The position numbers and the translations under genes were made by a program. From Hibiscus mutabilis (lineage: Eukaryota; Streptophyta; Magnoliopsida; Malvales; Malvaceae): 64,000 bases of DNA. The notes beneath the pieces are model-generated. The model did no database searches and was not told the origin of the DNA. It saw only the letters and a program-made list of their open reading frames with translations. Location: contig CM033721.1 in NCBI GenBank assembly GCA_019671005.1, positions 57,598,284 through 57,662,283 of the forward strand, written 5' to 3'. Positions 9,694 through 21,940 of this stretch are shown in pieces (position 1 is the stretch's first letter; each line of letters begins with the position of its first letter).

Positions 9694-11588
9694 TGTCGTG
9701 ACCATTTTTAAACAAGGGTTGAAAAATAGTCTGATAATTTATTTTGCAAAATAAAGTTAACCCTTTTTAATTCATTTTATCTTAAAAATTATAGTTAAAT
9801 TATAGTTAAATATATCTTAACATAAAAAGTTACAAGTTTAATAATATTTTAGAAAGAATATGAGATTAAAAGCACCCAGTTATTTTAGGGCATTTCGTTT
9901 TATATTCAAAAATATATTTTAACATAAAAAGTTTTGATGCATGTTCAGTTATTGTCTTGTTGATTTTAAGTTTTAACTTAAAAGGATTTTAATTAATTAA
10001 ATTATTTAATATTATAAATATTATCAAATTTAAGGCAAATATAAAATAATACTCAATTACTTGAGCACTGTTCATACTAAACTCCAACTTTAATAATATT
10101 TTTAATTTAATCAATGAATCTAGTTATTTAAGCTCTAACCCTAATTAAGGCTTTAGTTTATTAACTTGTTTATCTTCATATTCTAGGTCAAAATATATAT
10201 CAAATGTTCTACTTAAAAGCCGCATTGAATAACTTCTCATTTGTAATGAGACACTGACACTATTATCTAACAATATACTATATGTTATATTAAAAACCAT
10301 GCATCCATCAAACATTAATCAAAGTAATTAAATTAACACATGAAATTAAGGGCCAAATTGAATCATTATCAAAATTGAAGAGTCGAATTACAAAAAAAAG
10401 ACTGAATTGAAAAAAAATAAAATACAGACTTGGATTATAAGAAAAAGGAAAGAAAAATGCGGGCTTATCCGAGGGTTCGCGGGCCCTTCAGCCTGTACCT
10501 AATGCTTATGAAAATGCCTTTTCAGATAACTGATTTTTTTCTCATTTTCTCGATTCCCCACTTTCTATCCCCAAATCTCTGAAACAAACACCCTATTTTC
10601 AAAAAAACCCAACAAAACTCGATCAAAATACCAAGAACACCGGTACTACCCCGTCGCCTATTATGTTGTTCAATCCTCAGCCACCGTCCTCTAATCACAC
10701 TTCGGTGTTCGTCGACCACCGAAATTCGAATCTTGACTGTCGTAGGCATGCTGGCCACCGTAAGGCGATTTTTGGCCGTCGTGTGGCGATTTTTGACTGC
10801 CATATCTCCCCCACTTCGAAAACCTAAGCTCCCCAAAAATTTTATTTTCGTCGTCCTAAACTTAGATCTAAGGCCCGATTCATAAGAATCTCTTTTCTTT
10901 CCCTCCTAAATCTAACTAACCAAGCTCAAATCCTCTTATTTTCAACTCTTTCGGGCCTTTAAACCCTCACCGACAACTAAACAAGATAAGTTCTCTTTCC
11001 TTTTTATTTTTTCTACTATTTTTGTTGTTTAAAATTAGGATATGATTGTTATTTCTTGTGTTTTCTTGCAGGGAATGAAATCAGAGGAAAAAAGTTACCT
11101 TTTGATGAACTCTTGTGGTAGCACGGCGACTCTGATCGTCTTCTCCGACGAGTGCTTCGACTTCCAAGCGACCTTTCAGCTTTAGTGAGTCTTTTTCTCT
11201 CTTTTCCTCAATTATGGCCATAATAATTAATTCTGACTTTTTCTCTCTTCCTTTATATAGAATAATGCATCGTAACGTCATCGCTGACGTCACATGCATG
11301 CCGTCAACGACCAAGAAAACAATTATCTGTGTGATAAACTTCTAGACCAATCAGGGACTACCACGTGACTATTTTAGGGGGAAAACTAAATATTTGGTTT
11401 TGTTGGATATTAGAATGGGCGGGAAAGATTATAACAATAAGTAATTGGGCTTTTGGGATTTTATATGTATTTGGACACTTATATTGGACATTATTTTGGA
11501 CATGGACTATCCTTTTGGATTTATTTATTTATGCTAACTATTTATTTATTCATATATACCCATACCCAGGTAAAATTAAGGTATTACA
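9694..11588 (-). repeat. 3' LTR of element A
   Basis: On the minus strand it starts TGTAATACC and ends GACA, about 1.9 kb. It aligns closely with 41093-46104 once insertion F is removed, but lacks roughly 300 bases of the conserved segment at 41230-41520 and about 130 bases near 41890-42060. A purine-rich AAAGATGGGCAGA precedes it on the minus strand (11589-11601), acting as the polypurine tract. Confidence 0.8.
11251..11259 (-). promoter_or_regulatory. TATA box of element A LTR
   Basis: On the minus strand the sequence reads CTATATAAAG within the LTR. The same box is conserved in the 5' LTR at 45757-45764. Its place about 330 bases in from the LTR start fits a U3 core promoter. Confidence 0.5.
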
Positions 11589-13884
11589 TCTGCCCATCTT
11601 TGCTCATTGTTGTGTAACAGGAATAGGGCAAAGACTCTAAAGACCTGAATTTTTCCCGATCCTTCTGGTTGCCATCTAAGCTGCAAGTTCTTCCTATTAT
11701 AAACTTTCACTCATTCTTTCTTCTTAAGAAAACTTGAACAAGTTTTTCTTATTACGAACTTTCCAATCTTTCTACCAAAGCTGACTGTGAAATTTGAACT
11801 ATTTCTCCTCATGAACCCGTTCATTCTTCTTGACGATGCTGATTCTTTTCTTTTCAGTGGTGACAAACTGGCGATCTCTTCTTATTTGGAACTCTTTATT
11901 CTTTGCTAGTCGAACTCTTTTTATTGGGAGCTTCGAATTCTTTGCTCGACAAATCTCTTCACACTGGGAGCTTCAGATTCTTCGCTGGGCGAACTCTTCC
12001 ATTAGAGTTCTATCTTTGTTGAGCAAACTCTTCACCTTAGGAGATCTATCTTTGCTGAGCGAACTCTTCACATTAGGAGCTCTATCTTTGCTGAGCGAAC
12101 TCTTCACATTAAGAGCTCTATCTTTGCTAAGCGAACTCTTCACATTAGGAGCTCTTTGATCTTTGCTCATCTCCTGTCAAAACAGATTAAAAATACTTGT
12201 ATGCAGGTTATCATAATCATAATTTCTATGCATGATGCATGAGTTATAACATATTAAGATCAATTAGGAAGCTTTCGACTCTTGGAAGACCCGTCTGGCT
12301 TTTTCTTTATTAGGCTTCTTCGTTGATTCCCGGTCCGCTTTAACACTTTATCTCACATTCGGGATTAGCCTTTGAGACCTCTATTCTACGTTTCTGGTCC
12401 GTTGCTCTAAAGTGCTCCTTCGAGTTTTCACTTTAGATTACTTTTCTCAAAGTGCCTTTTCGGGTTCTCACTTTGTTTTTTCTTTTTCTTTTTTTTCTCT
12501 TTTTCCTTTTTTTCTCTTTTTTAGAAAAACTTGACCAAGCCAATCACGTCACTAGAGACGTGGACCTTGACTAGTCAACAACCATTCATGTTTATATAAC
12601 ATTGTAACCACCCAAAAACTTGGTAATTAAAAGGTCCAAAACAAGCCTACTATTGAATAGTGTTTAAGTTTTGCCAAATCCAAGAATCTTTAAAAGACAA
12701 TGGTTTAAATTTCTTTCTCAACAGAAGAACATGGAGTTACGGACATTCTCATTCAATTTGGGAATCTAAGGGACGGTAACAGCCCCTGGTGTAGTAACAC
12801 CACCATTGCTCGATGATGTCTCGAAAGTATCTTCAAACTTCATAAACTGTCCTAACTGGGATACTACCAAGTTAGTGTAGCAAATAGGAGTAACGACAAA
12901 AATAGCAGTGGTGCTCATTCAATACTAATAGGATAGAGAATGGACAAGTTCCTGCAGATCATCAATCGAACAACCAACCTGATTCAAGAGTACATAATAA
13001 TGTGTTGGCCTTATGACCCAAATTATCCCAGCATAAGCACAAAGATAGAAAAATCATTGTTCTTCGAGTGGCAGACTTTGTTTTCAATAATAGTTCCAGG
13101 TTGCACATTGTCCGATGACCCCTGAAGCCTTTATACTTGATCCAATGCCTCATCGTTCTTACATCTCGGTGTTCGTGTTGGCATGAGATTCAACAATCTT
13201 TTCTTTATACACTCATTTTCAATATCCACGAGTACTAAAGTTCACCTGCATCTTTCAAAACATAGTAATACCAAGAAATCTTCTACTTTTAATGAACTAT
13301 ACTAGTTTACTTGCAAGATGCTTCATAAATAAAAGAGAGCTAAGAGGAGAATTCATGAATTTTATTGAGGCTTATAAGCAGGAATACAATGAGATTTGAA
13401 AAAAAAATCATGGCAAACTAAAATAACAAAATCAAGAAACAAAGTTAGCCCCCAAGTATTCACCATATGAGGGATTCTGCAAACCCCATCGACTGAACAT
13501 AGCTTTGAGCTCAATCCCTTGTCCAACAAACTTCGAGTGCTGTCAAGATATCTATAGATATCAAATCCCTTCCAAAATACCAAGTGTCCAAGAGGTTTAA
13601 ATTGTCGGATGCTTATTCTTAATGCATCTGAGTTGTCCTTTACGATTTTCAACCCAGATTCTCATTTGGTTTCAAGACGCTCTTTTCGAGTTTTCATATT
13701 GAACCCCCTTTTTCTTTTTCATTTCATTCATTTTTCATCATTTTTTTCATATCAATGGCGCCCTTTCGGGTTTTCACCATAGATATTTTCATTTTGTGAA
13801 GTGCCCTTTCTGAGTTTTCACTCTATTTTTTCTTTATTTTTCCTTTTTTCAATCTCTTTGTACTCTTCAAACATAATATTTCTT
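11589..13884 (-). other. Element A 3' non-coding region with short repeats
   Basis: This lies between the end of pol and the 3' LTR. It holds a 36-bp minisatellite (12003-12160) and a looser family of words of the type CCTTTCGGGTTTTCAC at about 12410-12475, 13680-13700 and 13760-13830. No recognisable coding sequence is present. Long 3' non-coding spacers are usual in Tat/Ogre elements. Confidence 0.6.
12003..12160. repeat. 36-bp minisatellite
   Basis: Four to five units carry the words TCTATCTTTGCTGAGCGAAC and TCTTCACATTAGGAGC, with a period of 36 bases. Because 36 is divisible by three, both strands show open frames with 12-residue repeats; I do not regard these as genes. Confidence 0.85.
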
Positions 13885-16800
13885 AACTGAACTAAAGTTA
13901 ACTAGTTTGGGTAACTCTTTATCGTCCATCTCAGTTAGAATCAATGCTCATCCAGAGAAAGCTTTTTAAACAACATAAGGTCCCTCTCAGTTAGGCATCC
14001 ATTTACAACGTGCATCACAATGTATTTGCAAGATCTTTTTTAGCACAAGATCTCCCTCTCGGAACTCTCTGAGTCGAACTTTCTTATCATAAACACACAT
14101 CATTCTTTTCTGGTACATCTAACTGTGACAAATAGCATTCAGCCTTTTTTCCTCGATGAGATTCAACTGATCAAATCGAGCCCATACCCATTATGCTTCA
14201 TCCAATTTTACCTCGGATAAAACTTGGAGAGATAGAATTTCCACTTCAATTGGAAGTACAGCTTCTGAACCATAGACCAAATAGTAAGGGGTTGCCCCTG
14301 TGGAAGTTCACACTGAAGTCCGATATGCGAACAAAGAAAAGGTTAACTTCCCGCGCCAATCTTTGTAAATCTCTATCGTCATCGATATGATTTTATTAAT
14401 GTTCTTGTTTGCTGCCTCCACTGCCCCATTCATCTTAGGGTGGTAAGTTATAGAATTATGGTGCATAATTTTGAATTGCTCACATGCTTCTGCTATTACC
14501 TTGTTGTTGAATTTAGTGGCTTTATCAGTGATAATTCTTTCTAGCAATCCATATCGACAAATAATATCTTGCTTCAAAAACTTACAAATCACGGATCTTG
14601 TGATATTGGCATATGAAGCTGCTTCCACCCATTTGGTGAAGTAATCGATGACCACAAGGATGAAACGGTGTCCATTAGAAGCTTTGGGATGAATCTGGCC
14701 AAAGACATCCATGCCCCAGGTAGTAAAGGGCCAGGGTGAATTCATTGTATAAAGAGGTATTGGCAGAGCATTAATCTTGTCAGTGTATATCTGGCATTTG
14801 TGACATTTCTTAGCATACTCAATGCAATCTCCTTCCATTGTTGACTAGTAATAACCATATCTCATTATCTTCTTGGCCATTGCAAAGCCATTTGCATGTG
14901 TCCCACAGATTCCATCATGCACTTCTGCTAAAATATCTCTAGCTTCTCGAGAATTGACGCATCTTAACAAGATATGATCTTTGTCCATTTTATACAGGAC
15001 TTCACCATCAAGCACATATCCTAAAGCCATCCTTCTAATAGTTCTTTTGTCATTATCATTTGCCTCCATGGGATAAGCCTGAAATTTGATGTATTGCAAG
15101 ATATCAAAATACCATGGATTTTTATTTGCCTCTTCTTCTATGTTGTAACAGTGAGCATAGGTATCATAACTCTGCATTTGAATTAGCATCATATACTTAG
15201 GTTTATTTGCTAAAAATATCAAAGCTAGTGTAGTTAAGACATCTGCCATTTAATTATCCTCCTTGGGGATGTATGTAAAAGTGACTTTTTCAAATTCTTT
15301 TATTAACTCAAGGATCAACCTTCGGTACTCGATCAACTTTGTATCTTTTGTTTCCTACTCTCCCCGAAGCTGGTAAATAACCAATGTTGAGTCCATGTAT
15401 ACTTTTAAAATTTCTATCTTTCTTTCAATAATAGCTCGCAAGCCCATGACACAAGCTTCATATTCTACCATGTTATTGGTGCACAGAAATTCCAATTTGC
15501 TTGTAAAATGATAATGTTCGTTATTTGGGGAAATCAATACTGCTCCAATTCTATGTCCCAGGGCATTAACTGCCCTATCGAAGTATAACTTCCATGTTTT
15601 ATTCTCTGAGGTTCCATTTTCTTTTGTGGAAATATTCATCACATCCTCATCTGGGAAGTCAAAGTTTAGGGGCTCATAATCTTCTGAAGCGTGACTAGCC
15701 AAGAAATTGGCTATAACATTTCTTTTTATTACTTTCAGACTTACATATACTATGTCAAATTCTAACAACAACATTTGCCAACGAGCCAATCTTCCAGTCA
15801 ACCCTGGTGATTCCATCAAAAACTTCAATGGATCGAGTCAGGATATCAACCAAGTAGTGTGGTACAACAAGTACTGTCTGAGTCTGGGAGTTACCCAGAC
15901 TAAAGCGCAACACAATTTTTGGATTGGAGAATACCGTACTTTGCACTTTGTGAACTTTTTGCTCAAGTAATAAATGGTTCTTTCTTTCTTTCCTGTATCA
16001 TCATGTTGCCCTAGGACACATCCCATTGAGCTCTCGTAGACCGTTAAGTAGAGAATGAGTGGTATATCTGGAACTGAAGCTACTAAGATCAGAGCATTTG
16101 TCAAATATTTCTTAATTTTATCGAGTGTCTCTTGGCATTCCTTGTCCTATACTCCTAGATTATTCTTTCGAAGCAGTATGAAGATTGGATCAAATTTATT
16201 GGTAATTAGGAAATGAACCGAGAAATATAATTCAACCTTCCAAGGAAACCTCGAACTTCTTTCTATGAGCTTGAAGGTGGAAGATTCTGAATTGCTTTCA
16301 CCTTATCTGGATCAATCTGAATTCCTCTCCTGCTGACAACAAAACCTAAGAGTTTCCCTGATGTAACCCTAAAAGTACACTTATTCGGATTTAGTTTCAA
16401 CTGGTACTTCCTCAATATTTGGAATAATTTCCTTAGGTTCTGAATATGCTCCTCCTCATTCTGGGACTTGGCGATCATATCATCCACGTACACCTCAATC
16501 TCTTTGTACATTATGTCGTGGAAGAGGGTTACCATGGCTCACTGATATGTTGCCCCAACATTCTTCAATCTGAAAGGCATCACTTTATAACAATATGTGC
16601 CCCACAGGATTACGAAGGTTGTCATTTCCATATCTTCAAGATTCATGTTTACCTGATTGTATCCCGAGAAGCCATCCATGAAAGAGAACCATGAATGTCC
16701 CGACGTATTATCAACCAGAATATCAATGTGGGGTAGCAGAAAATTATCTTTCGGGCTTGCTCTATTACACACATGTGTACCTTTCCATATTTCTTCGGCA

Positions 16801-17820
16801 CTAGAACTATATTAGCTACCCATCATGGACATTTGGCCACTTTGAGAAACTCAGCTTCAATCTATTTCTGTACCTCTTTTTTTATTTTTAATACCATTTT
16901 CGCTCTCAATCTTCTGAGCTTCTATTGAACCGGTTTGCATTCTGGTCTTATGGGTAATTTGTGTACCACTATGTCCGTGTCCAATCCTGGAATATCCCGA
17001 TAAGACCAGGCGAAGACATCTTTGAACTCTCGCAACAAATCAACCAACTCTTCTCTCATTTTTGGCAAGAAGGCGGTACCGATCCTCACCTATCTTTTAA
17101 CTTCATATATGCCCAGATTCAAGATTTCTATCTCTTGTTTATGAGGCAAGATATGTTTGTCTTCTTTTTCCACCATCCTCAGTAATTCGTCAAGGATTTC
17201 ATACTCTGTCTCATATTTACACTCATTAACTTCCATTAGACAAGCGGGGTGCTCAAGATCTATTTCAGTATCAGATTTGGAATTATTCATGCAATTAGTA
17301 CTTAAGGACCTACAAAGGAAAATAACAATATATTTGGAATGGAATGCGGAAAAACAATGAACCTGTTTACCATTTGAGAATTAAAATGAAAGCATCTTTA
17401 TTGAAGTAAAACTTGCATAATAGCCTTTTACAAAAAAATGCCTTATACTCGTGGGCAAAAGTATAAGGTGGTTCTAGGCATTACTCTGCTTTGAAAGCAA
17501 AAGGGAGATCATCTGACTTCCAATTATTTAGTTCTTCTCTAGGGAAGCATGGACGAATCATTTCCAGAAATTTGCTAGGCTGAGATTCTTCAAATATACA
17601 TTAGCATGTAGTCCTTCCATTATCTCACCAAAAATCTCTTCTTCCTATAGCCTCATAATTTCCCTGTTGTCCTTCTGAAGCTTCTTTTCAACATTTTCAA
17701 ACCCATGAGACTTGAAAATACAAGTCAAGTCCAGGAAAGTCATGAGTTTACCAGAAACTTCTGCTCCCAAAAACTGAGCCCTCTTTCTATCTCATCTTTG
17801 CTTCAAATCTATCTACCTTT
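13885..17820 (-). pseudogene. Element A pol: RT, RNase H, archaeal-type RNase H, integrase (broken)
   Basis: Read right to left. RT carries the catalytic YVDD at 16479-16490, with upstream palm motifs (MDGFSGYNQ, VMPFRLKN) at 16539-16770. RNase H spans about 15838-16250. A second, archaeal-type RNase H (15355-15828) shows YFD, VEYEA and MDSTLVIYQLRGE, the usual Asp/Glu/Asp positions. Integrase follows: HHCC residues in VHDGICGTHANG and CHKC, then catalytic Asp in WGMDVFG, Asp in TDKATKF and Glu in GAVEAANKN (14308-15249). A C-terminal domain continues to about 13885. In-frame stops occur at the Trp after LRGE, in the D-N-stop-MAD segment, and at 14845 between zinc finger and core, plus several in the C-terminus. 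The order RT-RH-aRH-IN places it in Tat. Confidence 0.85.
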
Positions 17821-17821
17821 G

Positions 17822-19660
17822 CTAAATGTTCGGCTTAAACTTGAGTCCGAAATGATCTTTCTTCATGAGAACAGGTTTTAGGCGTAGGAACCCCTGTAGA
17901 TTCTTCCCAAATCCTTTTCCTGCCCTTGCTTTTTTTCCAAGGGTTTCACGAACAGTCATCTTTGTACAGTTTGACAACCTCGGATGAGGTATCGGCCTCC
18001 CTTCGGCAATAAAGGTTGCATTTATAAACTTGAGGGCTCTAAATGAACACTCTAGAGCATTCTCATCTACCTCGATGTATGGGGCGTCAGTGGATACAGA
18101 GGCGATAATGTCCTCCTCTGCCCCAATATTGATCAATTTTCCTTTTATTACAAATTTTAGCTTTTAATGCAAGAAAGATGGTATCGCTCTGACAGAATGA
18201 ACCCAAGGCCTACCCAGCAAGCAATTATAAGTTGGTTTGATGTCCAATACCACAAATTCAACATTTTAAACCACAAGTCTAATCAACAGCGGAACCTCAA
18301 TCTTTCCCAACACATCACAGGCTGTTCCGTCAAAGGCTCTCACAATATCCTTATAAGTTTTCATATGTTAATCATCAATTGGCAGCCTCTGTAATGTAGC
18401 CATCGAGAGAAAATTTAACGTTAATCCATTGTCGATTAACACCCCCGGAAGAACATACCTTTGCAGTGGGTTGTTATATTCAGGGCCTTAGCAGATCCTA
18501 TTCTCCTTCTGGGATCTCATCATTAGTAAAGGTGATATAGTTGTCTGCAGTAATATGGTTCACAATTTTGTCCAGTTTGTCTACCGATATATTGTTCGGG
18601 ACAAATGTTTGATTAAGCACCTTGATCAGAGCGTTCTGGTGCCCTTTTAAACTCAGCAACAGTTGAAGGACATATATTCTAGCCTATTGTCTTTTTAGTT
18701 GTTCAACTATGTTGTACGCACTATGTTTCAAAAACTTCAGAAACTCCTAGGCTTGTTCCTTAGTAACAAGCTCATTTATTTGGAGGAGGGTCTTCCCCAA
18801 AAATTCTCTCTGGCACTATAGCAGCCTTCCCTTCACCTTTTCAGCTTCTTTAAACATCTCTGGTGAATAACATTTTCCACTTCTAGTGAAGTGCTCGACC
18901 TCATTTACTGTCTCAGCATTGGGCTTTTCACTTGTTTTTTCTTTAGGCATCGTCTTTTCTTCACTCAATGGTTTTACCTCTTCATGTGGCTTTGATCCCC
19001 CTGGTATGGTTACGTTGGCTGCATAATTCCAGGGAACCTTGTGAGTATCTTTAAAACAAAAGGGTGCCGGAGGATAAATCACCACCATTGGAGTTACTAT
19101 CGGCTTATTTTCGTTAGACGAACTTCCAACTTTTGGCCTCGTAGAAATGACCAATGGCTTATTCACCCCATACCTAACTCCAGAATTCTCAGAGGTACAC
19201 ACCTCTACTTCATTCTTCTCTCCCATTTTTTTGAAGAATTCTATCTATTTATTATCCATCATTTTCTAAATCAAGCACCCAAATTCAAAACAGTGTTGAA
19301 TCGCATGATCGTCCTTTTGATGGTATTCGCAGTATAGGCCTGATTCTATTTCCCTTTCAATCTTCATGTCTATCTGCTAGTAATGCCAGCTTGGTCATTC
19401 ATGTCATTTGAGGTCCTTCATATGCTTTGCCCTTTCTAGGCTCCTTCGGTCTCAATAGAGCGGTTAATTGAACAACTATCACGTGCTGAGCTTGAGCAAA
19501 TTAGTCCTTCATAGACTATTCCATTCTATCAAAGCGGTTCTATGTCTCCACTCGATCATTCTCCAGACTCGTAATTTTTTCTTCTACAACCATAGTTTTG
19601 AAGCGCAAACATGTTCCGTATAAATGCGGTATGATTGTGGTTTGTATATCAAACTGCCAT
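17822..19660 (-). pseudogene. Element A gag remnant, protease and G-patch-like segment (broken)
   Basis: Going right to left: a short gag remnant with a knuckle-like CEYHQKDDHAIQHC (about 19275-19345), a Pro/Lys/Glu-rich linker containing HFTRSGKCYSPE (18816-19226), and an aspartic protease with the active-site triplet Asp-Asn-Gly at 18425-18433 (LIDNGLTLN), the form seen in Tat elements. A later segment GKGFGKNLQG (17822-18136) resembles the G-patch-like stretch that follows Tat proteases. The capsid part of gag that should lie between ORF1 and the knuckle seems deleted: only about 500 bases separate them. Stops interrupt the frame. Confidence 0.7.
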
Positions 19661-19828
19661 AGAACATTTCTATATTAAAAAGAGTTTTGAATTTCGTAAA
19701 ATGTCATGCAATGTATAAATGTGTGGATGCATGAATATGCGTATGCAAAAGGCACCGAATTCATTAAATAGTCTTTAGGAAACATTCATTAACTAAAAGG
19801 TCCAAGTACAAAGAAAAAATAATTTCTC

Positions 19829-21940
19829 CTACAGAAAACAACTGGCCCTTGCTCCTAAATTGACCACTTCATTCAATATCCTGATCAAAGCTTGTATAAG
19901 TTTAGTGTCAATGTTAATGCCGGGGTGTCGTAACAAGCATGTGGCTTTATCAGACAGGATCTGCACGTATTGGGCGACCCCTTCTACCTGCTTCTTGAAG
20001 CTAATCATCTCATGATTTTGTTTATGGATTGTGTACTTAGCTGCTTCAAGTTTGCCCTTCAGTGTCTTATCTCCCCTGGTGCAATGCTCCTTCATAACCT
20101 GTGAGCTGATCCATTAAGCTTTGTACCACACTTTCCAACTCTGCTACCCTCTTTTTCAGTCTTTCATTCTCTTGCTCCATCTTAACTTTGTCTTCATTTT
20201 GGTACTTTGTAATCATTTGTTCCAGTTGTGACACTTGAGTCATTAGTTCAAAATTTTGGGCTTGTTTTTCTTTTAACTTCTCATTGGCTTTGTTGTTTGA
20301 CTCTCTCAATTCTCGAGCCTTTTTCTCATACATCTTCTTGTAATTATTATTTCCCTTTGTCATTTCATTTAGTTGTTCAGATAGGTCATTACTCAACTTG
20401 CTTGTTCCTTCATTTTGCTTTGTTTTACACCCAACATGAATTTCCTATAAGTCCTTCAAGTCTTGACTGATTTTCCTATTATGTTCTCTGAAATCCTTTT
20501 CCTTTGCTTTATGAACATTCACTTGCAACTTCGTCATGGTCAACTCATTTGTGAGATCATTGATTCTTTTCTCATACCCCTTTAAATCCAATTCTCGGTC
20601 ATGTTTTAATTTCTCCAATGCTGATGGCGCATGCCTAGCAAGTTCATTAGATGGGGTAGTGTCTCATTGACTTCTCCAGAGTATATTATCATTAACTCTC
20701 TGAGCTTTCCATTCTTCATGTCCCGATATGACTTCTGACTCCTGATAAGGGTTCACCCTTCTTGGCATTTCCCATGCTTTTGCAGTTTGACTTACCTCCC
20801 CCTTGTAATCGTTTGTATTATGTGCATATTCGAATCGTGTCATGCCCACATTAGCTAGTATGAACTGCCTTAAGGCGAATTGTCTTGACACCAATAAAGG
20901 ATAATACACTGTTCCTCTCTAGATTCCTGGTAGTGGGACCCAATCTCTATCTCCACATCGATACAAATAAGTTGTTCCCCTATTCAGCCACAGAGCTCTC
21001 CCTACAACATCTCTATCTTTCATGTCCTTCAAATATTCTTTCCATTGCTCTTCTTTCTTTTTTTCTTTTGGGGAACTAGCAATGTGTTCTTCTATCAATG
21101 AGTAGGTACTGAGATACTTGATGGCTCTATAAGATGTATTCCACATGTGTCCTCTGAACCAAATTTCTAGAAACTGCGCACAACCCAGAACCTTCCGTCT
21201 CCTGACTTTTTACACTCAGTCAACGATCTGTAAGTCTCAGCTAAGATTGCGGGTACCAAATTTACACCTTTTTTCCAGTCGTTCAAAAAACCCTAATGTT
21301 GATGGATCAATATACTCTGGTTTTCTTGGAAACAATACTAGCATATATATGCGTAAGGCGTATAAGCTCCTCATCTTGGTCGGTTCGTCGCTTGCTAGTA
21401 TCAATTCCCTAAGGACTTTCCAATTTATGCGTTGTTTGTCCTCATTTTGATCAATACTATCACTATTAGCTATCTTACCATTAAACCACTCTTCGCTCTT
21501 ACCCGTGATCAGTTTTAATTTCTTCTTAAAACTAGAGTTGTTGTTGAGTCTCGTGTAAATCTTATTACTTTGAATTCTGGGACAATGTATCAGGGCCTCA
21601 TACTCTTCGAGCGTAGGTGTCATGTCCACTTGCCCAAAAGTAAAATAGTTATATGCTGGGTTCTAGAATTGAGCCATTGCTCTAAGCAGATCTCGATCTA
21701 TTTGAACATACAAAATAAGGCTATGTCACCAAATTCTTGTTGAAAAGGTACTTTCATGTCACTTCCCCACTGTTCCCATATAGCTCTAACCTCCGGTAAA
21801 CAATCATTGGACTTTGTATTTAGCTTAATGTATTCACTAATTTTTATCTGGGGTGTCAACCTGTTTTGCTCTCTTCGTCAATTTCATAATAAAGGGCCTT
21901 CTTTTACATGCCACCGTTGTCTATTATCCATTTAAAAACA
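19829..21940 (-). pseudogene. Element A ORF1: mobile-domain-like protein with coiled coil (broken)
   Basis: This ORF lies upstream of gag, where Ogre elements carry ORF1. Frames at 21237-21629 (PTLEEYEALIHCPRI), 20919-21146 (DRDWVPLPGI) and 20664-20909 (RQFALRQFILA) resemble a plant-mobile-domain/DUF7745-like protein family known from plant genomes; the assignment is from memory of the motifs. The C-terminal part (19829-20396) is a long Lys/Glu/Gln-rich coiled coil of over 150 residues. The N-terminus appears near 21937 and is broken by stops around 21850-21900. The product's function is unknown. Confidence 0.6.

Noticed and set aside
9694..11588. Independent solo LTR
   Set aside because: Its immediate right flank does not repeat the left 5-mer, while the far right LTR at 46104 is followed by a near-identical 5-mer, and a polypurine tract lies at its inner edge; it is better as the 3' LTR of element A.
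21824..21833. CTTAA followed by TG as the left end and target duplication of LTR B
   Set aside because: CTTAA also follows B's right end at 40277, but 21824 lies within readable ORF1 coding sequence of element A, so the match is probably chance.
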